Of a stretch of 64,000 bases of DNA, positions 23,195 through 32,362 are shown one piece after another. The stretch comes from Cyrtodaria siliqua. Its lineage: Eukaryota > Mollusca > Bivalvia > Adapedonta > Hiatellidae. Position 1 is the stretch's first letter. Each line of letters opens with the position of its first letter. The notes below the pieces were generated by a model that saw nothing but the letters and a program-made list of their open reading frames with translations, had not been told where the DNA came from and did no database searches. The stretch spans positions 62,001-126,000 of the forward strand of contig JAWPHD010005545.1 of assembly GCA_037043455.1 (NCBI GenBank), written 5' to 3'. The position numbers and the translations under genes were made by a program.

Positions 23195-23329
23195 GAAGTG
23201 GAAGCAACAGTAGAGGAGGATTATGTGGAGTTAGAGATGGATGCCCTGAACCAGCATGAGAGTATGGCCACCATGATCGCAGTTATCAAACACATGCAGC
23301 AGAACAAAATCACACCAGAAGTCACACCG
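23195..23329 (+). CDS. PRKDC: PRKDC exon 3 of window (residues 85-129)
   Basis: Acceptor ATTTTTCAG, donor GTCAGT, phase 0 at both ends, 45 codons. It reads EDYVELEMDALNQHESMA then AVIKHMQQNK, matching human DVLELEMDELNRHECMAP and LVKHMH. This is a HEAT-type helix pair directly after the PQR loop. The final codons (EVTP) and donor are copied in the repeat that follows. Confidence 0.96.
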
Positions 23330-23840
23330 GTCAGTAAACATTACCTTCCTTTCAGGAGAGCTCCGTAAGTCGCCCACGGTCGGTAAAAATTACATTCCTT
23401 TCTGGAGAGCTCATCCAATCAGTAAACATTACCTTCCTTTCAGGAGAGCTCCGGAAGTAACCCCTGGTCGGTAAAAATTACCTACCTCTCAGGAGAGCTC
23501 TGGAAGTCACACCGGTCAGTAAACATTACCTTCCTTTCAGGAGAGCTCCGTAAGTCGCCCACGGTCGGTAAAAATTACATTCCTTTCTGGAGAGCTCATC
23601 CAATCAGTAAACATTACCTTCCTTTCAGGAGAGCTCCGGAAGTAACCCCTGGTCGGTAAAAATTACCTACCTCTCAGGAGAGCTCTGGAAGTCACACTGG
23701 TCAGTAAAAATTACCTTCCTTTCAGGAGAGCTCACCCCGGTCAGTAAAAACAACTTTTTTTCAGGAGAGCTCTGGAAGTCACACTGGTCAGTAAACATTA
23801 CCTTCCTTTCAGGAGAGCTCGGGAAGTCATCACGGTCTGT
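23330..23840 (+). repeat. ~45-50 bp minisatellite containing copies of the exon 3 donor junction
   Basis: Units carry GTCAGTAAACATTACC, TTCCTTTCAGGAGAGCTC and GGAAGTCACACCG. The last block equals the end of exon 3 (GAAGTCACACCG), so the exon-donor junction is repeated. There are about 11 units; a block of roughly 187 bp is itself duplicated (23,330-23,515 and 23,517-23,700). Reading past the true donor meets TAA within the first unit. Confidence 0.85.
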
Positions 23841-24109
23841 ACACTACATAAGCTTTATGTAAATACCGTGCTTGTTTTACATTCCCATCTGATAAGGACG
23901 AGCCTAAGAATAGTTCCTAAAGAAAACCTCTGATCTCCACCATGCTATCCACTCAGATAAACAAATGATTTTTTATGCAGTAAGCAGTGTCTACCAAATA
24001 AATCAGCCGTAGGTATTCCAGAATTGGCCATGATATTCCTGAGAGTCCACATGTGTACCAATTGCAGATGTACTATTTATGCCTGAATTTCATCCTTCAT
24101 GATATGTGA

Positions 24110-24205
24110 ATTGGTATATGACTGGACACAATAGTCAGTTCATTTATATCTGACGGAATTGGTATATGACTGGACACAATAGTCAGTTCATTTATATCTG
24201 ACGTT
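24110..24205 (+). repeat. Tandem duplicate of a ~46-bp block
   Basis: GAATTGGTATATGACTGGAC followed by ACAATAGTCAGTTCATTTAT occurs twice in a row. Intronic. Confidence 0.85.
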
Positions 24206-24239
24206 GTGGTTGCTTAGTGTTAATGGCACACCATAAACA

Positions 24240-25060
24240 GTTTGTGTTGATTATAACCAGTTGTTTATTTGAGTACCTGCAACCCATAGTTGTCTTGATT
24301 ATAACCAGTTTTTGATTCAGGGAACCTGCAACCCACAGTTGTCTTGATTATAACCAGTTGTTGATTCAGGGAACCTGCAACCCACAGTTGTCTTGATTAT
24401 AACCTGTTGTTGATTCAGGGAACCTGCAACCCACAGTTGTCTTGATTATAACCAATTTTTTATTCAGGGAACCTGTGACCCACAGTTGTCTTGATTATAA
24501 CCAGTTTTTGATTCAGGGAACCTGCAACCCACAGTTGTCTTGATTATAACCAGTTGTTGATTCAGGGAACCTTCAACCCACAGTTGTCTTGATTATAACC
24601 AGTTTTTGATTCAGGGAACCTTCAACCCAAAGTTGTGTTGATTATAACCAGTTGTTTATTTGAGTTCCTGCAACCCACAGTTGTCTTGATTATAACCAGT
24701 TGTTTATTCAGGGAACCTGCAACCCACATTTGTCTTGATTATAACCAGTTTTTGATTCAGGGAACCTGCAACCTACAGTTGTCTTGATTATAACCAGTTG
24801 TTGATTCAGGGAACCTGCAACCTACAGTTGTCTTGATTATAACCAGTTGTTGATTCAGGGAACCTGCGACCCACAGTTGTCTTGATTATAACCAGTTTTT
24901 GATTCAGGGAACCAGCAACCCACAGTTGTCTTGATTATAACCAGTTGTTTATTCAGGGAACCTGCAACCCACAGTTGTCTTGATTATAACCAGTTGTTGA
25001 CTCAGGGAACCAGCAAGTTCCACCAGCCCACAGTAATGTTAATTGTAACTATTTTTATTA
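24240..25060 (+). repeat. 48-bp minisatellite containing copies of the exon 4 acceptor junction
   Basis: About 17 units of 48 bp: TTGATTATAACCAGTTGTT, GATTCAGGGAACCTGCAACC, CACAGTTGTC. The part ATTCAG|GGAACCTGCAACCCAC mirrors the true acceptor and exon start ATTTAG|GGTACCAGCAACCCAC at 25,070. Exonization at a copy in phase 0 would read GTCNPQLS then TGA. Confidence 0.85.
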
Positions 25061-25069
25061 TTTATTTAG

Positions 25070-25189
25070 GGTACCAGCAACCCACCTATGCCATCATGGA
25101 TGGAGAAACTAAACAGCAAGATATGCAGCTCAAAGACCCACAGTAACATTAAACTGTTCATTGCCAAGCTGGTCATCAACACTGCTAAG
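25070..25189 (+). CDS. PRKDC: PRKDC exon 4 of window (residues 130-169)
   Basis: Acceptor TTTATTTAG precedes GGT and the donor is GTGACG; 40 codons, phase 0. It reads MPSWMEKLNSKICSS then IKLFIAKLVINTAK, matching human LPSWMKFLHGKLG and IRLFLAKLVINTEE. Part of the HEAT region. Confidence 0.96.
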
Positions 25190-25330
25190 GTGACGCCTTC
25201 TATGTTAATCACTCGTTAGATGCCGTGAAATTTCACACAATATTTATACAGTATACAGACCCAGTTGCCTTCTACGTTAATCACTCAGATGCCGTGAACT
25301 TTCACACAATATTTATACAGTATATTTACC
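25190..25330 (+). repeat. Two tandem copies of a ~65-bp block
   Basis: CCTTCTA-GTTAATCACTC, GATGCCGTGAA and TTTCACACAATATTTATACA occur twice directly after the exon 4 donor. Confidence 0.8.
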
Positions 25331-25823
25331 ATTAAAGGCACATTAAGGCAATCAAATCTTCACATTGTGTGTGGTGTATAAGTAGATGACATAACCACCA
25401 ACTGTCTTTATTCACTGAATTCTGTAGTAAAACAGAGAGGATTGGCAAAGCTTGATTTATAGTCAGCATGGTAAATGAGAAGTAACATATAATGCCAAAG
25501 GGAGCTTTTCATTGACATGATATTGTTTGAAAAAAAGTAATTCCAAATAATATTTATAAAACTAACATCCAGTTTATAAATAGACAACAATACAAATGTA
25601 ACACAAAACGTAGTAAAAATACCACATAGTAAAAGCTGTTTATATATCTTATGTTTTCCTATTATGAGCAGCTAAAACTTAATTATGTGTTGAAAAAAAC
25701 ACACATACAAAAATGGATTTTAAGTTATAAATAGTTGTTTTACAGCTACATAATGACTTTTTATTTTTTTCAGTTTCCTCTGACTTAAGTAAGTGACCAT
25801 GACTAGTACTTCTTTCTTAACAG
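25331..25823 (+). other. Intron sequence before exon 5
   Basis: AT-rich single-copy intron. I see no gene, RNA or repeat beyond the acceptor tract. Confidence 0.55.
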
Positions 25824-25967
25824 GTATTCCAGCCGTACGCCATCCACTGGCTGCGCCCCTTATGTCAGCTGATCATCAGTGGTCCCCTGGGTAGTGGTAG
25901 CATCAACTATTTCATCATGGATCTCATAGTCACCATGTTGTCTTGGCACAAAACTGCCATACCCCAG
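25824..25967 (+). CDS. PRKDC: PRKDC exon 5 of window (residues 170-217)
   Basis: Acceptor TTCTTAACAG, donor GTACAA, 48 codons, phase 0. It reads VFQPYAIHWLRPLCQLI then FIMDLIVTMLSWHKTAIPQ, matching human VFRPYAKHWLSPLLQL and MVVEIVATILSWTGLATP. HEAT region. Confidence 0.96.
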
Positions 25968-26249
25968 GTACAACTTCTTAAAAATACTTTAAATGAAAGC
26001 CCTTTAAAAAAATTGTTTTGAGTTTGTTATAATTTTCATAATATGTTGATACTTAATTGAGAAAATACGAAAGCGCAAAAAATCATAGAAAAATATTATT
26101 TTGCACTTAATTTTTGTTTAACGGCTTATCAACACATAAAAGGCTATATAGAGAGGCCCCTGAGAGAGGGAAAGGATACAAAGTAATCCGGAAACTTGCC
26201 CAACTTTCGATTACAAATAGATTCCTATTCATTAACGTGCTCAGTGAAT

Positions 26250-26345
26250 AAACTGATGAAATGCAATGGCATTGGTAAGGCTTGAACCTGGATCCTCCAG
26301 TTTCAAGTCCACTGTGCTATCCACTGGGCCATGCCAGCCACCTCT
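26250..26345 (-). repeat. tRNA-derived SINE head (minus orientation)
   Basis: On the minus strand an A-box match TGGCCCAGTGG is followed 32 nt later by a B-box-like GGTTCAAGCCT, the spacing of a tRNA promoter. The internal part reads ATAGCACAGTGGACTTGAAA. It is a SINE head rather than a tRNA gene, since no complete cloverleaf can be drawn. Confidence 0.6.
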
Positions 26346-26900
26346 TATTGTATATCTGAATACACTGTACAAGTCTACTGTGCTATCCACTGGGCCATGC
26401 CAGCCACCTCTTATTGTATATCTGAATACAGTGTACAAGTCCACTGTGCTATCCACTGGGCCATGCCAGCCACCTCTTATTGTATATCTGAATACACTGT
26501 ATCATCTGGGTCCTCCAGCTTCAAGCCCACTGTGCTATACACTGGGCAATGCCACTGGGTCATGCCACTGTGCTATCCACTTGGCCACTCCACTGTGCTA
26601 TCCACTGGGCCATGCCACTGCTATCCACTGGGCCACGCCACTGTGCTATCCACTGGGCCATGCCACTGTGCTTTGTACTGGGCCATGCCACTGCTTTCCA
26701 CTGGGCCATGCCACTGTGCTTTCCACTGGGCCATGCCACTGTGCTTTCCACTGGGCCATGCCACTATGCTATCCACTGGGTCACGCCAGCCCCCTCTTAT
26801 TGTATATCTGAATACACTGTACATAGTCCTCCAGCTTTAAGTCCACTGTGCTATCCACTGGGCCACACCAGCCCCCTCTTATTGTATATTGTTTTCCCAT
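26300..26900 (-). repeat. Minisatellites built from the SINE A-box segment
   Basis: Three 66-bp units (from about 26,325) are followed by about nine units of 24-26 bp that read, on the minus strand, ATAGCACAGTGGCATGGCCC AGTGG. Each carries a full A-box match TGGCCCAGTGG but no B box. Open frames through this region are by-products of the repetition. Confidence 0.85.
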
Positions 26901-26924
26901 CCTAGGTTTTATGTCCAATTTATG

Positions 26925-27430
26925 GTATTTCCTTAAGGAGTACTCTGTCTGATGTATTTCCTTAAGGAGTACCCTGTCTGATGTATTTCCTTAAGGAGTA
27001 CTCTGATGTATTTCCTTAAGGAGTACTCTGTATTATTTATTTCCTTAAGGAGTACTCCGTATGATATATTTCCTTAAGGAGTACTCTGTATGATGTATTA
27101 CCTTAAGGAGTACTCTGTATTATGTATTTCTTAAGGAGTACTCTGTATGATGTGTTTCTTAAGGAGTAATCTGTATGATGTGTGTCCTTGAGGAGTACTC
27201 TTAATTATGTATTTCCTTAAGGAGTACTCTGTATTTCCTTAAGGAGTACTCTGTATGATGTATTTCCTTAAGGAGTACTCTGTATGATGTATTTCCTTAA
27301 GGAGAACTCTGTATGATGTATTTCCTTAAAGAGAACTCTGTATGATGTATTTCCTTAAGGAGTACTCTGTATGATGTATTTCCTTAAGGAGTACTCTGTA
27401 TGATGTATTTCCTTAAGGAGTACACTGTAT
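26925..27430 (+). repeat. 26-bp minisatellite abutting the exon 6 acceptor
   Basis: About 19 units of ATGTATTTCCTTAAGGAGTA CTCTGT. Each holds two palindromes, CCTTAAGG and AGTACT. The array runs to within 10 bp of the exon 6 acceptor, so the branch point and pyrimidine tract of that intron must lie in repeat sequence. Confidence 0.92.
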
Positions 27431-27440
27431 TATGTTTTAG

Positions 27441-27592
27441 GATACACCTGAGGAGAAGGCCATGGCGTCGAGGCTCGTCCACTTTGTGGTGAAGAACATC
27501 TACCACGAGACACGTCAGGTGTTCAGGAACAACCTGGAGATGTTGAAGACGTTACTGGAGTGCTGGAAGTCACGTGTTGAAATACCGTACCA
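27441..27592 (+). CDS. PRKDC: PRKDC exon 6 of window (residues 218-267 plus 2 nt)
   Basis: Acceptor TATGTTTTAG, donor CA|GTAAGT, ends in phase 2. It reads ASRLVHFVVKNIYHETRQVF then NNLEMLKTLLECWKSRVEIP, matching human [20 protein letters not shown] and [20 protein letters not shown]. The Gln codon is completed in exon 7. Confidence 0.96.
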
Positions 27593-27754
27593 GTAAGTTG
27601 TCCTGTGGTATGGAACTATATATAGAACTTGTCTGCTGCTTGTGTGTCACACATACAAAGCTTTCGCTGTCAGAGAATATAGTTCTGTCCAACTCCTGTT
27701 TAGATTGTGTGTTACCTTGTAGTTTTAAAATATTTCAGAAAGAAGCCATATCCC

Positions 27755-27862
27755 TATTTATAATCATCATAGTTCAGTTATTAATTATAATTAACATGAT
27801 GCCAGTACTTATAATCATCATAGTTCAGTTATTAATTATAATTAACATGATGCCAGTACTTC
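27755..27862 (+). repeat. Tandem duplicate of a 51-bp block
   Basis: ATAATCATCATAGTTCAGTT followed by ATTAATTATAATTAACATGA TGCCAGTACTT occurs twice in a row. Intronic. Confidence 0.9.
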
Positions 27863-27959
27863 TTCGCCCTATTGTTGATGTCGGGAGTATATTGACAATA
27901 GGTTTGATTATAATACAGTTGCATATGCTTTTGTTTGTCGGAGGTATCGGATTGGTTTG

Positions 27960-28713
27960 ATTGGTTGAAATAGATAATGATTGACAACTGGCGTCGTGTT
28001 AATGGTTCTTTAATCTTATGTGTCTTTGATAACAGAGAGTTGAAATAGATAATGATTGACAACTGGCGTCATGTTAATTGTTATTTAATCTTGTGTGTCT
28101 TTGATAACAGAGAGTTGAAATAGATAATGATTGACAACTGGCATCATGTTAATAGTTCTTTAATCTTGTGTGTCTTTGATAACAGAGAGTTGAAATAGAT
28201 AATGATTGACAACTGGCATCATGTTAATGGTTCTTTAATCTTGTGTGTCTTTGATAACAGAGAGTTGAAATAGATAATGATTGACAACTGGCGTCATGTT
28301 AATTGTTCTTTAATCTTGGGTGTCTTTGATAACAGAGAGTTGAAATAGATAATGATTGACAACTGGCGTCATGTTAATGGTTCTTTAATCTTGTGTGTCT
28401 TTGATAACAGAGAGTTGAAATGGATAAATGATAGACAGCTGGCTTCATGTTAATGGTTCTTTAATCTTGTGTGTCTTTGATAACAGAGAGTTGAAATAGA
28501 TAATGATTGACAACTGGCGTCATGTTAATGGTTCTTTAATCTTGTGTGTCTTTGATAACAGAGAGTTGAAATAGATAAATGATTGACAACTGGCGTCATG
28601 TTAATTGTTCTTTAATCTTGTGTGTCTTTGATAACAGAGAGTTGAAATAGGTAATGATTAGACAACTGGCGTCATGTTAATGTTTTTTTAATCTTGTGTG
28701 TCTTTGATAACAG
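27960..28713 (+). repeat. 75-bp minisatellite repeating the exon 7 acceptor
   Basis: Ten units of 75-76 bp, each ending TGTGTCTTTGATAACAG|AGAG, the same as the true acceptor at 28,713. Decoy AGs end at 28,035, 28,110, 28,185, 28,260, 28,335, 28,410, 28,486, 28,561 and 28,637. Using most decoys in the exon 6 phase would read QELK then TAG. Every unit keeps the pyrimidine-rich acceptor tract. Confidence 0.95.
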
Positions 28714-28845
28714 AGAGATCTATGGTCAGTTCAACAATGTGGATGCTAAATCCAAGGACAACATAGTTGGTATCCAGGTTTTGGGAGTGGTCATTGCCTG
28801 CAAGTTCCCACCCTATGGCCCAGTGGCTCCAGTGGACAGAGAAAG
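28714..28845 (+). CDS. PRKDC: PRKDC exon 7 of window (residues 268-311 plus 2 nt)
   Basis: Acceptor GATAACAG, donor AG|GTACAC, in phase 2 and out phase 2. It reads EIYGQFNNVDAKSKDNIVG then IQVLGVVIACKFPPYGP, matching human IFEKFSGKDPNSKDNSVG and IQLLGIVMANDLPPYDP. HEAT region. Confidence 0.96.
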
Positions 28846-29032
28846 GTACACATTATATTTATTCTTCAGTTATTTTATGGTTTGCCATATATAACCTATC
28901 TCACAGATCTAATAACAAATAACTAATATTTAGGTCTGTGCCTATCTTTAACCTTTGACAGTTTCATAGTTCAACATTTATATGTTGCTATTGTATTGTT
29001 GTTGGTTTTTGTCTTTTTGTTGTTAGTTTTTA

Positions 29033-30252
29033 GCTCACCTGAGCCAAAGGCTCAAAGGTGAGCTATTGGGATCACTCTTCGTCCGTCCGTCGTCGTTAAC
29101 TTTTGCTTCAAACGACTTCTCCTCGGAAACCGCTTGGCCAATTTTGACCAAACTTCACATGGATGATTCTTAGATGAATGCTTTTTAGATTTGTTAAAAT
29201 TAGGTCAGCGCGACATCCAAGATGGCCACCATTACCATATATGGTCGAAACCTTAAAAAATCTTCTTCTTAAGAACCGCTGGACAGATTTCAACAGTTTT
29301 TCTTTTAAAATGATCGCTTACGCCTAGACTATCAAGTTTGTTCAAATGAAGTTCCCGGGGTCAAAAATGGCCATGCCCCGGGGGTCCAAATATTGTATTT
29401 GAGATTTTGCATGTTTTTCATATAGACATATAGGAAAAAACTTTAAAAAATCTTCTTCTCTGAAACCACAAGCCACAGAGGTCACTTGTATTACATGTTG
29501 CATCAGCTTATGGTCCTCTACTAAGTTTGTTCAAATGGTGACCCTGAGGTTAAATTTGTCCCCGCCCCAGGGGTCACAGTTTTACATAGACTTATATAGG
29601 ATTTTTTTTTTAAAATCTTCTTCTCGGAAACTACAAGAGCCAGAGGTTTGATATTTTGCATTTACTATAAGCTTTTGGTCCTTTACCACTTTTGTTCAAA
29701 TGGTGACCCTCGGGTCATATTTGGCGCCGCCCCAAGGTTCACGTTTTACATAGACATGTATAGGGAAAAACTTAAAAAATCTTCTTCTCTGAAACTGCAA
29801 GAGCCAGACGTTTAATATTTTGCATTTGTTATAAGCTTATGGTCCCATACCAAGTTTGTTTCAAATGGTGACCCAGGGGTCTGGAACCACATGGCACGGA
29901 GCTCTCATGTATAACATCTAGCATCAGCTTATAGACCTATACTTAGTTTGTTCAAATGGTGACCCTGGGGTTAAATTTGTCCCCGCCCCGGGGGTCACAG
30001 TTTTACATAGGCTTGTATAGGGAAAAACTGAAAAAAATTCTTCTTCTCTGGAACTGCAAGAGCCAGAGGTTTAATAATTTGCATTTGCTATAAGCTTATG
30101 GTCCTCTACCAAGTTTGTTCAAATGGTGACCCTGGTGTCAAACGTGGCCACGCCGCGGGGGTCACAGTGATCACTTTAGGGCAATCTTGGCCCTCTTGTA
30201 TTGGTTCAAATTTACTCAGGTGAGCGATATAGGGCCATCATGGCCCTCTTGT
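29033..30252 (+). repeat. Dispersed element, family A (AGCTCACCTGAGCC head, CTCTTGTTT end)
   Basis: It begins TTTTTAGCTCACCTGAGCC with an inverted repeat (GGCTCAAAGGTGAGCTA), then a CGTCCGTCCGTCGTC run. Internal units of about 150 bp share AAGTTTGTTCAAATGGTGAC, GCCCCGGGGGTCACAG, TTTTACATAGACTTGTATAG and TCTTCTTCTCTGAAACT. It ends GCGATATAGGGCCATCATGG CCCTCTTGTTT. A second copy is at 47,850-49,850. It is non-coding and presumably non-autonomous. Confidence 0.8.
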
Positions 30253-30464
30253 TTAATGTTTGTGGCAGCGTTTTTGTACATGCTCTTTTGTAACAGAGTC
30301 TAACAATACATTACATGTTAGTTCAGGTTTATAGGGGGAAAATAGCATGTGTTTAAGGGTATATGTTTTTAAACACTGTTTTGTCAACCCTGCATATCTA
30401 TTTGGCTTCAGTATGTGATTTTGGGCCGCGACAATGATTGCAGTGCTTTCTATGTATACTTCAG

Positions 30465-30698
30465 ATTCTTCTCCAAAGTAGCCAACAACATGGGTAACAG
30501 CTACAAGACGATCTATGCACCTGCAGCAGAGGTGTGCGGGATGATATTTCACTATCTGTCCGAGAAGGAGGACGAAAAGGACGGCTCGTTCCACGCCCAC
30601 GTCAGTAACCTGATGACAAACCTGCACCAGAGTAAACCGGACAACTTCATCACAAGCGTACACAGGATGCAGAAACATTACCTGCCAATAGCGGACAG
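30465..30698 (+). CDS. PRKDC: PRKDC exon 8 of window (residues 312-389 plus 2 nt)
   Basis: Acceptor TACTTCAG, donor AG|GTATTT, in phase 2 and out phase 2. It reads FFSKVANNMGNSYKTIYAPA then AEVCGMIFHYLSEKE and HYLPIADR, matching human [35 protein letters not shown] and FPPLADR. HEAT region. Confidence 0.96.
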
Positions 30699-30785
30699 GT
30701 ATTTCTTGCATTTTACATGGGTGATGGAATGCCTAATCTTACACATGGGGGAGATAAAGTCACGCGCTGTTACCAACAATGACAG

Positions 30786-31012
30786 TTGCATGACATCATA
30801 GTGTAAATAAACATGCAAAACGTTAGTAGTTGGCGACATCAATGGGCAGAATATAATATGAAAGAAGAATCAATCTTGGGTATCCAGTTAAGATAGGGAA
30901 ATTCCAACCCTCGGGATAATTGTTAAATCGTTACCTTGGCGGAGCCTCGGTTCCGATAAAAACAATTATACCTCGTGTTGGAATTCCCGATCTTCACCCC
31001 ATACCCATGAAA
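30786..31012 (+). repeat. Dispersed MITE-like element with terminal inverted repeats, copy 1
   Basis: Inner arms GGGTATCCAGTTAAGATAGG GAAATTCCAAC (from 30,878) and GTTGGAATTCCCGATCTTCA CCCCATACCC (to 31,007) are inverted. The copy at 54,290-54,502 is clearly homologous, including flanking sequence on the left. No coding capacity. Confidence 0.75.
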
Positions 31013-31378
31013 GATTATACTATTCTGTTTCACAACATTACCTGCCAATAGCTGACAAGTTTCATGTACTAGTAATATGACCAGGTCCATTTCCAAAAAA
31101 GTATACAAACATGTACAAATGGCTGTATTACACTTATTTTTGCAGTACTAAGTCCTTGCCACATTAGGATGGAATGCGTTTGAAAAACTTGGCACTTCAT
31201 TTTATGATCATTATATATTTCCTTTGGTGAGTTCAGGATTTTAGAATATTTTTTCTTTGGTGGTTTTAGAACTATTAAACTGCAGAAAATATTAAAATAA
31301 AACGGTATACTATTTGGTATAACTGCTGTTAGAATCTTTACAGAGTTACCAGTTTAAATGTTATACAAATATTTGTAG

Positions 31379-31528
31379 GTTTCTGAACAAACTACTGTTT
31401 ATGCTGCCTAACCTTCATGGAGAGTTCCGGACCCTGTGTCTGGAGGTATTACACAGCAGGATTGATCAGGTTGAAAACGTCTTCCTCGAGCTGAAATCCA
31501 AGGGAATCATGACCTCATTGGGACACAG
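31379..31528 (+). CDS. PRKDC: PRKDC exon 9 of window (residues 390-439 plus 2 nt)
   Basis: Acceptor ATTTGTAG, donor AG|GTAATG, phase 2 in and out. It reads FLNKLLFMLPNLHGEFRTLC then LEVLHSRIDQ and FLELKSKG, matching human [30 protein letters not shown] and YFQLKSKD. Its last 27 bp and donor are copied five times downstream. Confidence 0.96.
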
Positions 31529-31728
31529 GTAATGTTCATAGGGAAACATGACCTCATTGGGACACAGGTAATGTTCATAGGGAATTGTGACCTCATTGGG
31601 ACACAGGTAATGTTCACAGGGAATCATGACCTCATTTGGACACAGGTAATGTTCATAGGGAATCATGACCTCATTGGGACACAGGTAATGTTCACAGGGA
31701 ATCATGACCTCATTGGGACACAGGTAAT
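31529..31728 (+). repeat. 39-bp minisatellite repeating the exon 9 donor
   Basis: Five units of GTAATGTTCATAG and then GGAATCATGACCTCATTGGG ACACAG, of which the last 27 bp equal the end of exon 9. Intact GTAATG donors sit at 31,529, 31,568, 31,607, 31,646, 31,685 and 31,724. Skipping the first donor reads HR then TAA at once. Confidence 0.95.
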
Positions 31729-31864
31729 GTCATTGACTTTAGTTAGTATTTTATAATACATAGGAAAGTAAATTATGTGTAAAAAGGGACATATGGCAAT
31801 CTTGATGTATGCTTTATACTTTTTTATGCGTCAAAACAAATCAGACGTACACTAAAGTGTCTTT

Positions 31865-32160
31865 TTACGTCTCCAAAGGGAGGCATATTGTAATCACACC
31901 TTCTGTCCATTTGTCCATTTGTTTGTCCGACCATCTGAAACAATCTTGTCTCAGCCATAACTTTCAAAGACCTAAAGTGATTTCCATGAAACTTCACACA
32001 AATGTTAACCACAATGAGAAGGTGTGTCATGTGCAAGAATCGGGTCTGTACCTCAGAAGTCAAGGTCACACTTGGAGGTCAAATGAGTCAACATTTTCGG
32101 GGCATTTGTCACTTATTGGTGACATTTGCCGCCACCACACACCCCTATTACTTGTGAAAA
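31865..32160 (+). repeat. Dispersed element, CTCCAAAGGGAGGCATATTG head
   Basis: Head TACGTCTCCAAAGGGAGGCA, then TCTGTCCATTTGTCC, CAGCCATAACTTTCAAAGA, TTCCATGAAACTTCACACAA and GTCAAGGTCACACTTGGAGG, ending near GGGGCATTTGTCACTTATTG GTGACATTT. Same family as 37,756-38,340 and 63,731 onward. Confidence 0.7.
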
Positions 32161-32362
32161 AAATAAAACCCAAATTGTGATGGCCCATAAAATGTGCAAT
32201 AAAGGCAGATCTAGGTTTGCATGTAAGCATGTATATATTTATAATTTTGGTTTGGGATTTCTTATAGCATTATAGCATTATAGCATTATGCGTCTTATTC
32301 ATACTTCACCCATATTGGGCTCCCTCCTCCACACCACTCCCACCCCTCCCCCTCCCCACTTT

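Noticed and set aside
26241..26905. Overlapping open frames with GPCQPPLIVYLN and WAMPLCYPLGH repeats
   Set aside because: Artefact of the A-box minisatellite and SINE; open in several frames of both strands.
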